The notes beneath the pieces are model-generated. The model worked only from the letters and a program-made list of their open reading frames with translations, was not told where the DNA came from and did not search any database. A DNA stretch of 64,000 nucleotides, taken from positions 1 through 64,000 of the forward strand of contig NZ_JAUQSY010000023.1 of the NCBI RefSeq assembly GCF_030580865.1, read 5' to 3'. Numbering within the stretch: the first letter of the stretch is position 1; every line of letters begins with the position of its first letter. This document shows positions 38,827 through 46,249 of this stretch, piece by piece. The DNA is from Hymenobacter aranciens. GTDB lineage: Bacteria > Bacteroidota > Bacteroidia > Cytophagales > Hymenobacteraceae. Both the position numbers and the translations under genes were made by a program.

Positions 38827-41800
38827 TACGCCCAGCAGCTGGTTCACGGCCCCGTGCGACCATGTGAAGCGCAGGTCGTCGGTGCCAGCTTCGATAACGA
38901 CGCGGCCGGCGTGGCGCACCTGCAGGCGGCCGCTGCCGGTGACCCGGCCCAAGCGCGTGGCGCGCTCGCCCAGGATGCTTTCGAACGCCACCACGTCCTC
39001 CGGGGCCACCGTGGCCACGAAGCGCGAGTGCGACTCCGAGAACAGCTGCGTGGCCAGCGGCAACTCTGTTTCCGGCAGCTCGATTTCGGCCCCGCAGCCG
39101 TAGCCGAAGGTGGCCTCGGCCAGCGCCACGGCGAGGCCGCCGTCGCTCAGGTCGTGACAGGATTGAATGAGTTGCTGGTCGTTGGCTTCGCCCACGAGCG
39201 TGTATAGTTCCTTGGCCTTAGCGAAATTAACCTTCGGCACGTTGGCGCCCAGCGCGCCGCAAAGCTGGTAGAATTCAGAGCCGCCCAGCTCATCATAAGT
39301 TTCGCCGAGCAGGTACACCACGTCGCCTTCCTGCTTGAAATCGGAGGTTACGGCGCGGCGCACGTCGTCCATTTTGGCCGTCATCGAGTAGAGCACGGTG
39401 GGCGGGACCGAAATCTTCACGCCGTCGGCCTTGAAGTCGTTTTTCATCGAGTCCTTGCCGCTGGTGAGCGGGATGCAGTAGGCGGCCGTGGCGTCGCGCA
39501 GGGCTTCGCACATGCGCACCAGCTGGGCCAGCTTGTACTTGCCGTCGGGGTTTGACGTGGGGTCGTACACCGAGTCGGGCACGCAGAAATTGTCGTTCAC
39601 CGACCAGAAATTACCGTCCCCCGGCGTGAGGTTAGGCAGCTTGCCGCCCACGGCAATAATCTGCCGCACCGCCTCATCAAAGGCCCCGGCCGACATGTGG
39701 TAGGCGTCCAAATCGCCGAAGCGTGGCAGGATGCCGTTGCTCACGGCCACGCCCTCGTAGCTCTCAAAATTGAAGCGCACTACGGCCGCATCCTGCGGGG
39801 CCTGGCCGGTGGCGCCCATGAGCGGCTTCACGATGGTGCGGCCCTTCACCTCGTGGTCGTACTGGCGAATCACCGACTCGCGCGAGCAGATATTGAGCGA
39901 GCCCAGCAGCAGCGCCAGCGTGGCCGAATAGTCTTCGATGGGCGCGATTTCCGGCTCCGTGGCAGCCGGCCGCTGCCACTCGGCTTCCAGCACTTTGCGT
40001 GGCACGCCGTCGTGCAGGAAATCCAGCGCCAGCTTTGCTACTGGTTGCCCGTCAAACTTTACTTCCAACTGACCGTCATTGGTAAAGTATCCGATATCAG
40101 TTAATTCCACTTCCATTTCGGCGGCCAGCGCAAACAGCGCGGCCTGCCGCGCGGGCTCCACTACCAGCGTAAACCGCTCCTGCGACTCACTCACGAAAAT
40201 CTCCCAGGGCCGCAAGCCGGGGTATTTCAGCGGTACTTTTTCCAGCTCCACCACCGCGCCCCCGCTGATGCCCGCCAACTCGCCCACGGACGATGAGAGG
40301 CCGCCCGCGCCGTTGTCGGTACTACACTTGAGCAGCCCCTGCCGGGCCGCGAGCAGCAGAAAATCCATCGCCAGCTTCTGGGTGATGGGGGAGCCGATTT
40401 GCACGGCCGTAGCGGGCGCGGTTTCGTCCAGCTCAATGCTCGAAAACGTCGCGCCGTGAATGCCGTCCTTGCCCACCCGGCCGCCGGCCATGATGATGCG
40501 GTCGCCGGCATCGATGAGCTTTTCCCAGGAATCCTTGCCCGCAAACTGCATCGGCATCACCGCGCCGGTACCGCAGTACACCAGCGGCTTACCGCGGTAC
40601 CGGTCGTCGAACACGATGGCCCCGTTCACCGTGGGCACGCCCGACTTATTACCGCCGTCCTCGATGCCCTTACGCACCCCTTCCAGGATGCGGCGCGGGT
40701 GCAATTGGCCCGTCAGCAGCGGCCCATCATACTCGGGGTTGCCGAAGCACAGCACGTTGGTATTAAACAGCAGGCGCGCGCCGCCAATACCGGTCGCCAG
40801 CGGGTCGCGGTTGTTGCCGAGAATGCCGGTGATGGCCCCACCATAAGGGTCGATGGCCGAGGGCGAATTGTGCGTCTCCACCTTCCAAACGAACAGCGAG
40901 TCGGCGTTAATCCGCACCGCCCCGGCGTTGTCGCTGAACACCTTAATCAGCCAGTCGTTGCCGTTGGCACGGAGTTGGCGGTCCACCTCGGCGGTGGCGT
41001 CCTTGATGTATGTTTTGAAGAGCCCGTCAATCTGCTTTTCCGCGCCCGTTTCCAGGTCTTTGTACTTGATGAGGGCCGCAAATTCCTTGTGCTTGCAGTG
41101 CTCCGACCAGGTCTGGGCGATGATTTCCAGCTCGCAGTCGGTCGGGTCGGCGGGCAGGCCGGCGGCCTGGCGCTCGGCCTGGGTTTCGGCCGCTGCGAAG
41201 TAGGCGCGCACCGCCTGCATCTCCTCCAGGTTCAGGGCGTAAATGTTGTCCTTCGACAGCTTCACCAGCTCCGCATCGCTGAGGCCGGTGAGGGAAATGA
41301 TTTCCGTCACGGCCTCGGCGCCGCCGCCGGGGCGGGGGGTATAGTCGCGCAGGCCGTCGGCCACGCGGCCGGTTTCGAGCCAGTTAATGAGCTTGTTGCC
41401 CAGCAACTCCTCGGCCAGGCGGCGCAGGTCGTCGGCGGGCAGCTCGTTTTCGAGCAGGTAGAGCTTTTTGCTGAAAATATGCTGGGTGTGCACGTCCAGC
41501 GGCTCGTTCAGGAAGTCGGCCAGGGCATTCTGCGCCGAGGTACCTTCGTCGTCGGTCACGCCGGGGCGTCGGGCCACCAGGATGTAGCTGGCGAAGCCGG
41601 CCGCCGCCGTGGGCAGCCCCAGCTGCACGTCGTGCAGCACCGGGTCGGCCAGGCATTGCTGGGCAAAGTCCAGCACCTGGGCCTCGCTCAGCGGGTAGCG
41701 CACGGTGTAGGCGGCCAGGCTGCGCACGCGGCCGGTGCGCAGGCCGAGGTGGCGCTGGGCAGCCTCGGCCAGGCGCTGGCCGTCGCCGTCGTGCTGGCCG

Positions 41801-41835
41801 GGTTTCAGGGAAAGAAGGAGGGTGTTGTCAGTCAT
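38797..41835 (-). CDS. purL: FGAM synthase subunit II with N-terminal PurS-like domain
   Basis: PurL makes FGAM from FGAR, ATP and ammonia (step 4). The ~1012 residues exceed the ~740 of a small PurL but lack the C-terminal glutaminase of large PurL (~1300). The N-terminal ~200 residues (TDNTLLLSLKPGQHDGDGQR, RSLAAYTVRYPLSEAQVLDF, LYLLENELPADDLRRLAEEL) look like the PurS-like plus linker region of large PurL. Core motifs are IIAQTWSEHCKHKEFAALI, KVETHNSPSAIDPYGGAITG, GNKSGVPTVNGAIVFDDRYR, NGAGGLSSSVGELAGISGGA and SCHDLSDGGLAVALAEATFG. The start is the ATG at 41833-41835. The C-terminus ends in repeat-derived QLTMNNAQ. Confidence 0.93.
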   Translation of the reverse strand: MTDNTLLLSLKPGQHDGDGQRLAEAAQRHLGLRTGRVRSLAAYTVRYPLSEAQVLDFAQQCLADPVLHDVQLGLPTAAAGFASYILVARRPGVTDDEGTSAQNALADFLNEPLDVHTQHIFSKKLYLLENELPADDLRRLAEELLGNKLINWLETGRVADGLRDYTPRPGGGAEAVTEIISLTGLSDAELVKLSKDNIYALNLEEMQAVRAYFAAAETQAERQAAGLPADPTDCELEIIAQTWSEHCKHKEFAALIKYKDLETGAEKQIDGLFKTYIKDATAEVDRQLRANGNDWLIKVFSDNAGAVRINADSLFVWKVETHNSPSAIDPYGGAITGILGNNRDPLATGIGGARLLFNTNVLCFGNPEYDGPLLTGQLHPRRILEGVRKGIEDGGNKSGVPTVNGAIVFDDRYRGKPLVYCGTGAVMPMQFAGKDSWEKLIDAGDRIIMAGGRVGKDGIHGATFSSIELDETAPATAVQIGSPITQKLAMDFLLLAARQGLLKCSTDNGAGGLSSSVGELAGISGGAVVELEKVPLKYPGLRPWEIFVSESQERFTLVVEPARQAALFALAAEMEVELTDIGYFTNDGQLEVKFDGQPVAKLALDFLHDGVPRKVLEAEWQRPAATEPEIAPIEDYSATLALLLGSLNICSRESVIRQYDHEVKGRTIVKPLMGATGQAPQDAAVVRFNFESYEGVAVSNGILPRFGDLDAYHMSAGAFDEAVRQIIAVGGKLPNLTPGDGNFWSVNDNFCVPDSVYDPTSNPDGKYKLAQLVRMCEALRDATAAYCIPLTSGKDSMKNDFKADGVKISVPPTVLYSMTAKMDDVRRAVTSDFKQEGDVVYLLGETYDELGGSEFYQLCGALGANVPKVNFAKAKELYTLVGEANDQQLIQSCHDLSDGGLAVALAEATFGYGCGAEIELPETELPLATQLFSESHSRFVATVAPEDVVAFESILGERATRLGRVTGSGRLQVRHAGRVVIEAGTDDLRFTWSHGAVNQLLGVNQLTMNNAQ

Positions 41836-41860
41836 CAAATTTGTATTCAAGCTCTAATCA

Positions 41861-41967
41861 GAACTGTCATGCTGAACGCAGTGAAGCATCTCGCCTGCGT
41901 GACTAAACCTAACGTTCTGGAATACTGCTGCACGCGAGATGCTTCACTGCGTTCAGCATGACAGTTC
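41861..41967. repeat. Palindromic repeat, perfect 34-bp arms, between pyrE and purL
   Basis: Arms 41861-41894 and 41934-41967 are exact reverse complements (core GTCATGCTGAACGCAGTGAA). The 39-nt centre is unrelated to that of the sister copy at 42596, so the arms are the conserved part. Confidence 0.92.
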
Positions 41968-41971
41968 ATTA

Positions 41972-42586
41972 TTAAAATGCTTTCTCCGGCCGGCTGCCGG
42001 GTTTCACCACCGCCAAGCCGGCGGCGCACATCGGACAAGCTTCCGGCTGGTACGTGGCCGCCTGCACCGACAGCAGCGCAAAGTGGGGAAAATCGAGCCC
42101 GCCCTGCCCGCCCGTGCGGTCAATCAGCGAGGCCACGGCCAGCACCTCGGCGCCAGCGGCGCGCAGCACGCGGGCCACCTCCAGGGTGCTTTTGCCGGTC
42201 GTCACCACGTCTTCGGCAATGATGATTTTCTCGCCCGGCTCGATACTGAAACCACGCCGTAAGGTCATCTGCCCGTCCGCGTCGCGCTCGGTAAAGATGC
42301 CGGGTACGCCCAGCTGCCGGGCCAGCTCGTAGCCAATCACCACGCCGCCCATGGCCGGGCCCACCACCGTGTCCGGCTGCAGCCCGACGGCCTGAATCTT
42401 CCGGGCTAGTTCGGCGGCGGCGGCGGCGGCCAGCTCCGGCTTGCGCAGGAAGCGGGCGCACTGCACGTAGGTATCGGAGTGCAGGCCGGAGGAGAGACGA
42501 AAGTGGCCGCTCAGCAGGGCGTCTTCCTGGCGCAGCTGCTGCTCCAGGGTGGTGGCGGAGTCGATGGCGGAAATGGAATCTATCAT
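41972..42586 (-). CDS. pyrE: Orotate phosphoribosyltransferase
   Basis: PyrE joins orotate to PRPP to give OMP. The 204 residues show LLSGHFRLSSGLHSDTYVQC (orotate loop), VVGPAMGGVVIGYELARQLG, GIFTERDADGQMTLRRGFSI and KIIIAEDVVTTGKSTLEVAR, the PRPP-binding motif. The ATG at 42584-42586 was chosen; a further upstream Met (42601) lies inside a repeat. The gene is flanked on both sides by copies of one palindromic family. It is followed by purL on the same strand. Confidence 0.95.
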   Translation of the reverse strand: MIDSISAIDSATTLEQQLRQEDALLSGHFRLSSGLHSDTYVQCARFLRKPELAAAAAAELARKIQAVGLQPDTVVGPAMGGVVIGYELARQLGVPGIFTERDADGQMTLRRGFSIEPGEKIIIAEDVVTTGKSTLEVARVLRAAGAEVLAVASLIDRTGGQGGLDFPHFALLSVQAATYQPEACPMCAAGLAVVKPGSRPEKAF

Positions 42587-42595
42587 GTTAACTTT

Positions 42596-42684
42596 TGTCA
42601 TGCTGAACGCAGTGAAGTATCTCGCGTGGTGTACTAATTAATTTACTGCTGCACGCAAGATGCTTCACTGCGTTCAGCATGACA
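42596..42684. repeat. Palindromic repeat between pyrF and pyrE
   Basis: TGTCATGCTGAACGCAGTGA near 42596 is mirrored by TCACTGCGTTCAGCATGACA ending at 42684. Same family as 41861-41967, with one or two mismatches between arms (AAGTATCTCGC versus GCAAGATGCTT). Confidence 0.9.
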
Positions 42685-42691
42685 GGTTCTT

Positions 42692-43465
42692 TTATTTAAT
42701 TGCTTCCACCAAGCGGTGTGTATTAATCTGCTCCATTAATTCCTTCGCCGCCGCGCCCGCATCCGCCGCCTGCCAGATGCTGCGCGAAGCGTTAATCAAA
42801 ACCCCGCTGCCATCGGCCCGCAGGCCAGCTTGCAGCGTGGCCGCCAGGTCCCCGCCCTGCGCGCCGATGCCGGGCACCAGAAACCACTGCTCCGGACAGG
42901 CGGCGCGCACGCGGGCCATGGCGGCTGGTTCGGTGGCGCCCACTACGAGGCCGATAGTGGATTCCGCCAGTTCCTCATCAAGTCGCCGGGCGATACGGGC
43001 GGCGCAGTCGCTGAGGTTGCCGCCGCGGGTTAGGGCCGCGTCCTGCAGGCCGTACTGGGGTTTGTTAGAAGTTTTGGCGAGCGAGAAAACCAGCTTGCCG
43101 GGCCGGGCGAAGGGCCGGATGGCGTCGTCGCCCATGTAGGGGTTCACGGTCACCGCGTCGGCGCCGATAATATCGTAGGCAAAGTCGGCGTAGCGCTCGG
43201 CGGTGTTGGCGATGTCGCCAAACTTGCCATCCAGAATCACCGGAATGTCGGCGGGAATGCTTGCCACGGTTTCTTTCAGCAAGGCCACGCCGTTTTCGCG
43301 GCTCAGAAAAAACGCCAGATTGGGCTTGAAGGCGGCGGCGTAGGCGGCCGTTTCGGCTACAACTTCGCGCAGGCGCCGGGCGGCGCGGGCGTCGTCGCCG
43401 GTGGGGTCGAGGCCCACGCAGAGCAGCGAATTGGTGGTTTGAATGCGCGTGAGGAGCTTTTGCAT
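42692..43465 (-). CDS. pyrF: Orotidine 5'-phosphate decarboxylase
   Basis: PyrF decarboxylates OMP to UMP. The 257 residues are of the type 2 (long) OMPDC subfamily: LLCVGLDPTGDDARAARRLR, AAFKPNLAFFLSRENGVALL, IPVILDGKFGDIANTAERYA (catalytic Asp-Lys-Asp), DAVTVNPYMGDDAIRPFARP and FLVPGIGAQGGDLAATLQAG. The gap to pyrD upstream is 10 nt, so the two are in one operon. The position next to pyrE and pyrD supports the assignment. Confidence 0.95.
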   Translation of the reverse strand: MQKLLTRIQTTNSLLCVGLDPTGDDARAARRLREVVAETAAYAAAFKPNLAFFLSRENGVALLKETVASIPADIPVILDGKFGDIANTAERYADFAYDIIGADAVTVNPYMGDDAIRPFARPGKLVFSLAKTSNKPQYGLQDAALTRGGNLSDCAARIARRLDEELAESTIGLVVGATEPAAMARVRAACPEQWFLVPGIGAQGGDLAATLQAGLRADGSGVLINASRSIWQAADAGAAAKELMEQINTHRLVEAIK

Positions 43466-43475
43466 ACGTCTGAAA

Positions 43476-44318
43476 CTAAGCTTTTACACTAATCTGCACT
43501 TCCTGCGCCAAGCGGGGCGCGAGGCCGGGACTGAGCCATTCGCCGCTGGCCACCTGCACGGCCTGGGCGCCCACGCGCAGGTAGTCCTGCACGTGCCGCA
43601 GCGTGAAAATACCGCCCGTGCCGAAAATCGGCAGGTGCAGCCGCTCATCCTGGGCCAGCTCCCACACGCAGCGCAGGGCCAACGGCCGTAGCGCCTCGCC
43701 TGAGAGGCCGCCCACCAACGGCGCAGCCGTAGGGTCGGCGGGCAGGTGCAATACTTTAAGGGTGTTGGTGGCAGCCAGCGCGGTAGCGCCGCCCTCCTGC
43801 GCGGCCAACGCCAGGGCGCGGATGTGGTCGGGCCACGGCGGCAGCTTCACGATAACGGCTGCGTCGGTGCGCAATTCATTGCGCACGGCCTCGGTGGCTT
43901 CGCGCACGAAGCGCGGGGTAATTTCGGTGCTCGTGGGGCGGTTGCCGGCGCTGATGTACACCTCCAGGCCGGCAATCTGGTCGCCGGCTTCGCGCTGGAG
44001 GTAGCGCGCAATTTTGCGGAAGCCCGGCACACCCGGCGCGGTGATGCTCACGAAGATGGGTACGCCGAAGCGGCGCAGGCGCGGCAGGTGCTCCTGCACC
44101 AGCAGCTCCGCGCCCTCGGTGCGGATGTCGGTGCGGTTGAGCAGCGTCAGGTCGGCCACCTGCAGGATGCCTTCGTCGCCGGGCAGGCCGGCGTGGGGCT
44201 CCATGGTCACGGTTTTGGTGAAGATGGCGCCGAGCTGTTCGTAGCCGGGGCCGTCGAGCTCCCAGGGCGTGGCGGTGAGGCACACGGGGTTAGCAAGGGT
44301 GAGGGAGCCGAGTTGCAT
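43476..44318 (-). CDS. pyrD: Dihydroorotate dehydrogenase-like protein, catalytic loop altered
   Basis: This 280-residue TIM-barrel protein follows the class 1 dihydroorotate dehydrogenase pattern: LTLANPVCLTATPW, IFTKTVTMEPHAGLPGDEGI, LLNRTDIRTEGAELL, VIVKLPPWPDHI, LVGGLSGEALRPLALRCVWE and PIFGTGGIFTLRHVQDYLRV. The loop that normally reads N-x-S-C-P-N (Cys is the base; Ser in class 2) is here VYISAGNRPTST, so the Cys position is Ala. It is also somewhat shorter than usual class 1 enzymes (~300+). Its place next to pyrF and pyrE makes PyrD the best name, but activity needs another base, or the protein has a related function. Confidence 0.68.
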   Translation of the reverse strand: MQLGSLTLANPVCLTATPWELDGPGYEQLGAIFTKTVTMEPHAGLPGDEGILQVADLTLLNRTDIRTEGAELLVQEHLPRLRRFGVPIFVSITAPGVPGFRKIARYLQREAGDQIAGLEVYISAGNRPTSTEITPRFVREATEAVRNELRTDAAVIVKLPPWPDHIRALALAAQEGGATALAATNTLKVLHLPADPTAAPLVGGLSGEALRPLALRCVWELAQDERLHLPIFGTGGIFTLRHVQDYLRVGAQAVQVASGEWLSPGLAPRLAQEVQISVKA

Positions 44319-44387
44319 AAAGGGGAAGTTGGGGGAGAAGAAAGGAGCGCGGGAGGCAGCGATAAAACCTAAACAGGTATAAAAACA

Positions 44388-44415
44388 AAAGCGCCCGGTG
44401 GGTGCCGGGCGCTTT
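44388..44415 (-). terminator. Terminator after the asparagine-synthetase-like gene
   Basis: AAAGCGCCCGG (44388-44398) pairs with CCGGGCGCTTT (44405-44415); on the minus strand it is followed by TGTTTTT. It ends the transcript from 45752 before pyrD. Confidence 0.85.
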
Positions 44416-44428
44416 GTCTCATAGCTCC

Positions 44429-45448
44429 TTAGATTACGTTGTCGCGGTTAATCAGGAACGGTACGCACTCGCGGATGTCCGTCTGGCCGAGGATGAACTG
44501 GGCTACGCGAGCCATGCCCACACCAGCACCCGAGTGCAGTTTCACTTCGTGCTCCTCGTGGAAGCTCAGGTACCACTCGAAGTCTTCCAGCTTCATGCCC
44601 TGGCGGATGAGGCCTTCCAGCATCGAGCTGGTTTCCAGCTTGTGGCGCAGCTTGGCACCGTCGAACTCACGCTCGGCCGAACCAGCCGACTCGCCCGACA
44701 GCGGCAGCAGCAGGTCGCTGCTGTTTACCACGCGGGGGTCGTCGTCGTTGTTGCGCATGTTGAAGAACTTGATGTCGGCCGGGTAGTGGGTGATGAAGAT
44801 GGGGCCTTCCAGCTCGGTCAGGCGGCCTTCTTCGGCGGCACCCAGGTCGTCGCCCCACACCAGGTCGGGGAAGCCTTCGGGCTTCAGCCGCTCGATGGCG
44901 TCGGCGTAGGTCATGCGCTTGAAGGTCAGGTCTACCAGGTCTTCGGCTTTGCGGCCGAACAACTCGAGTTCCTTGGCGCATTTGGTAGCCACTTCATTAG
45001 CAGCGGTGCGCACGATGCCGGACAGGTGGCCCAGCAGTTCGTCGAGGCCGCCGAGGTGCTCGATTTCGAACAGCGTGAACTGCGCCAGGCGGCGGTTGTC
45101 GGCGGTCAGCTCCTTGCGGAAGCTCTGGATTTCGCCGCACACGCGGCCGCCTTCGATGGCCTGGGTCAGCATCTCGATGTAGAGCTGGTTCGACTGCGGC
45201 AGGAACATTTTCTGGCCGTCGTACCAGTCGAGGGTGAAGAGGGTGTCGGTGTTTTCGCAAGCGCCGGTCACGCCCACAATGTGGGGCATGTTGTGCACGG
45301 TCACGAAACCTTCCTGCTCGCAGTATTTGCGGGCGCCGCGCATCATGGCGTCCCATACTTTAATCACCGCCATGCGCTTGGGGTCGGTGCTGAGGTTGCG
45401 GTTGCCGGTGTGGGCGTGGGCCGGAGCGGTGAGGGTGGCGGTTTCCAT
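44429..45448 (-). CDS. Class II aaRS paralogue, likely asparagine synthetase (AS-AR type)
   Basis: This 339-residue protein has the catalytic core of the AspRS/AsnRS class but no N-terminal anticodon-binding OB fold. HNMPHIVGVTGACENTDTLF and KMFLPQSNQLYIEMLTQAIE match motif 2-region strands; FEIEHLGGLDELL and GPIFITHYPADIKFF follow; LHSGAGVGMARVAQFILGQT, DIRECVPFLINRDNVI is motif 3. Such stand-alone cores are known in archaea as asparagine synthetase (AS-AR), making Asn from Asp, ATP and ammonia; a similar function fits here. It has its own promoter and a long leader with two terminator-like hairpins, which suggests attenuation. Genuine AsnRS is unlikely without a tRNA-binding domain. Confidence 0.72.
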   Translation of the reverse strand: METATLTAPAHAHTGNRNLSTDPKRMAVIKVWDAMMRGARKYCEQEGFVTVHNMPHIVGVTGACENTDTLFTLDWYDGQKMFLPQSNQLYIEMLTQAIEGGRVCGEIQSFRKELTADNRRLAQFTLFEIEHLGGLDELLGHLSGIVRTAANEVATKCAKELELFGRKAEDLVDLTFKRMTYADAIERLKPEGFPDLVWGDDLGAAEEGRLTELEGPIFITHYPADIKFFNMRNNDDDPRVVNSSDLLLPLSGESAGSAEREFDGAKLRHKLETSSMLEGLIRQGMKLEDFEWYLSFHEEHEVKLHSGAGVGMARVAQFILGQTDIRECVPFLINRDNVI

Positions 45449-45752
45449 TAGTTAGATGGTGGTTTAAAGAGGTTATTGAGTTAAAAAAGTTGGAATCGAA
45501 CGGGCAAGGCGTGGCCAGGCCCAGGAAAAATCGGGCAGAAAAAAAGCCGTTTCGGGGCGAAACGGCTACACTAACAGCGGTGGCACGGCGGCCGGGTTAG
45601 GCACAAAAAAACCGTTTCGGAAAACCGGAACGGCGATGGGGCAAAAACCAGAAAAAGCAACAAAACCAACGGCGGCCAACGCCTTCCGGCGTTTCTGCGG
45701 GGCCGTCTCCGGCGTCCCGCACTTCATCAAGGGGTGTTGATTTAGCTGAAGC
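45449..45752 (-). promoter_or_regulatory. 300-nt leader with two terminator-like hairpins
   Basis: On the minus strand, downstream of the promoter, CCGTTCCGG-TTTT-CCGAAACGG followed by seven T lies at about 45602-45631. A second, perfect hairpin, GCCGTTTCG-CC-CGAAACGGC with seven T, lies at about 45545-45571. Both precede the gene start by 100-180 nt. A GC-rich stem, GCGGGACGCCGGAGACGGCC type, lies upstream and may compete. An ATG at 45725-45727 opens a 53-codon frame that ends just before the second hairpin. The layout resembles transcription attenuation. Confidence 0.55.
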
Positions 45753-45758
45753 ACGATG

Positions 45759-45789
45759 CAAAATTACGACACGTTTTTACTGCTCCAAA
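45759..45789 (-). promoter_or_regulatory. Consensus Bacteroidota promoter of asparagine-synthetase-like gene
   Basis: On the minus strand TTTG (45786-45789), exactly 19 nt, then TAATTTTG (45759-45766), a full match to TAnnTTTG. The start of transcription should be near 45752. Confidence 0.8.
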
Positions 45790-45925
45790 CCCTCCCCTAT
45801 TGTTAATTTTTTTTTACTGCTCTCCGCTACAAAATTTTGGTGTGAGTTTTCGGCTAATTCCTTTCAGAACGACGCTTTTCACACATTACGGGCTTGAAAA
45901 TCTTTTTTTAAGAAATTCTCACCCA

Positions 45926-45957
45926 TTGCGGCGCACTGGTTTCAAGCCGTAACTTTG
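45926..45957 (+). promoter_or_regulatory. Bacteroidota promoter of the stop-interrupted gene
   Basis: TTG (45926-45928), 21 nt, then TAACTTTG (45950-45957), a full match to TAnnTTTG. It lies about 290 nt before the ATG at 46250. A hairpin AGCCCG...CGGGCT followed by six T (46018-46057) lies in the leader. I see no convincing gene in the rest of the 45767-46249 gap. Confidence 0.65.
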
Positions 45958-46249
45958 GCTCTTTATTCCGCAAGTGTACCGGCGTGGTACTTTTGGTGGA
46001 AAGCGTTAAAAATGCTCAGCCCGCGTTGCCTTCAGAGGTAGTTCGGGCTTTTTTCGTGGCCGGTGATGGCAGTTGCCCGGTAGTAGCAGCAGGTATTAGC
46101 GCAGGCGGCCAACGGGTTAAAGCTATGAATTCAGGAACTATTCATACATTGCCAGCCGATGGCCTGCTTGTCGCAGATGCCAGCTGTTATGCTACTTAGC
46201 AGCTGATTACTGTCACCTTATTTTTCACCACTTTTCTCACCACAACTCT

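Noticed and set aside
41861..42684. Insertion sequence around pyrE (two copies of one repeat as terminal repeats)
   Set aside because: The DNA between the copies is pyrE, a core gene in its normal context; each copy is itself a full palindrome rather than one end of an element.
45984..46199. 71-codon plus-strand frame upstream of the interrupted gene
   Set aside because: It runs through a terminator-like hairpin in the leader and shows no recognisable pattern; probably untranslated.
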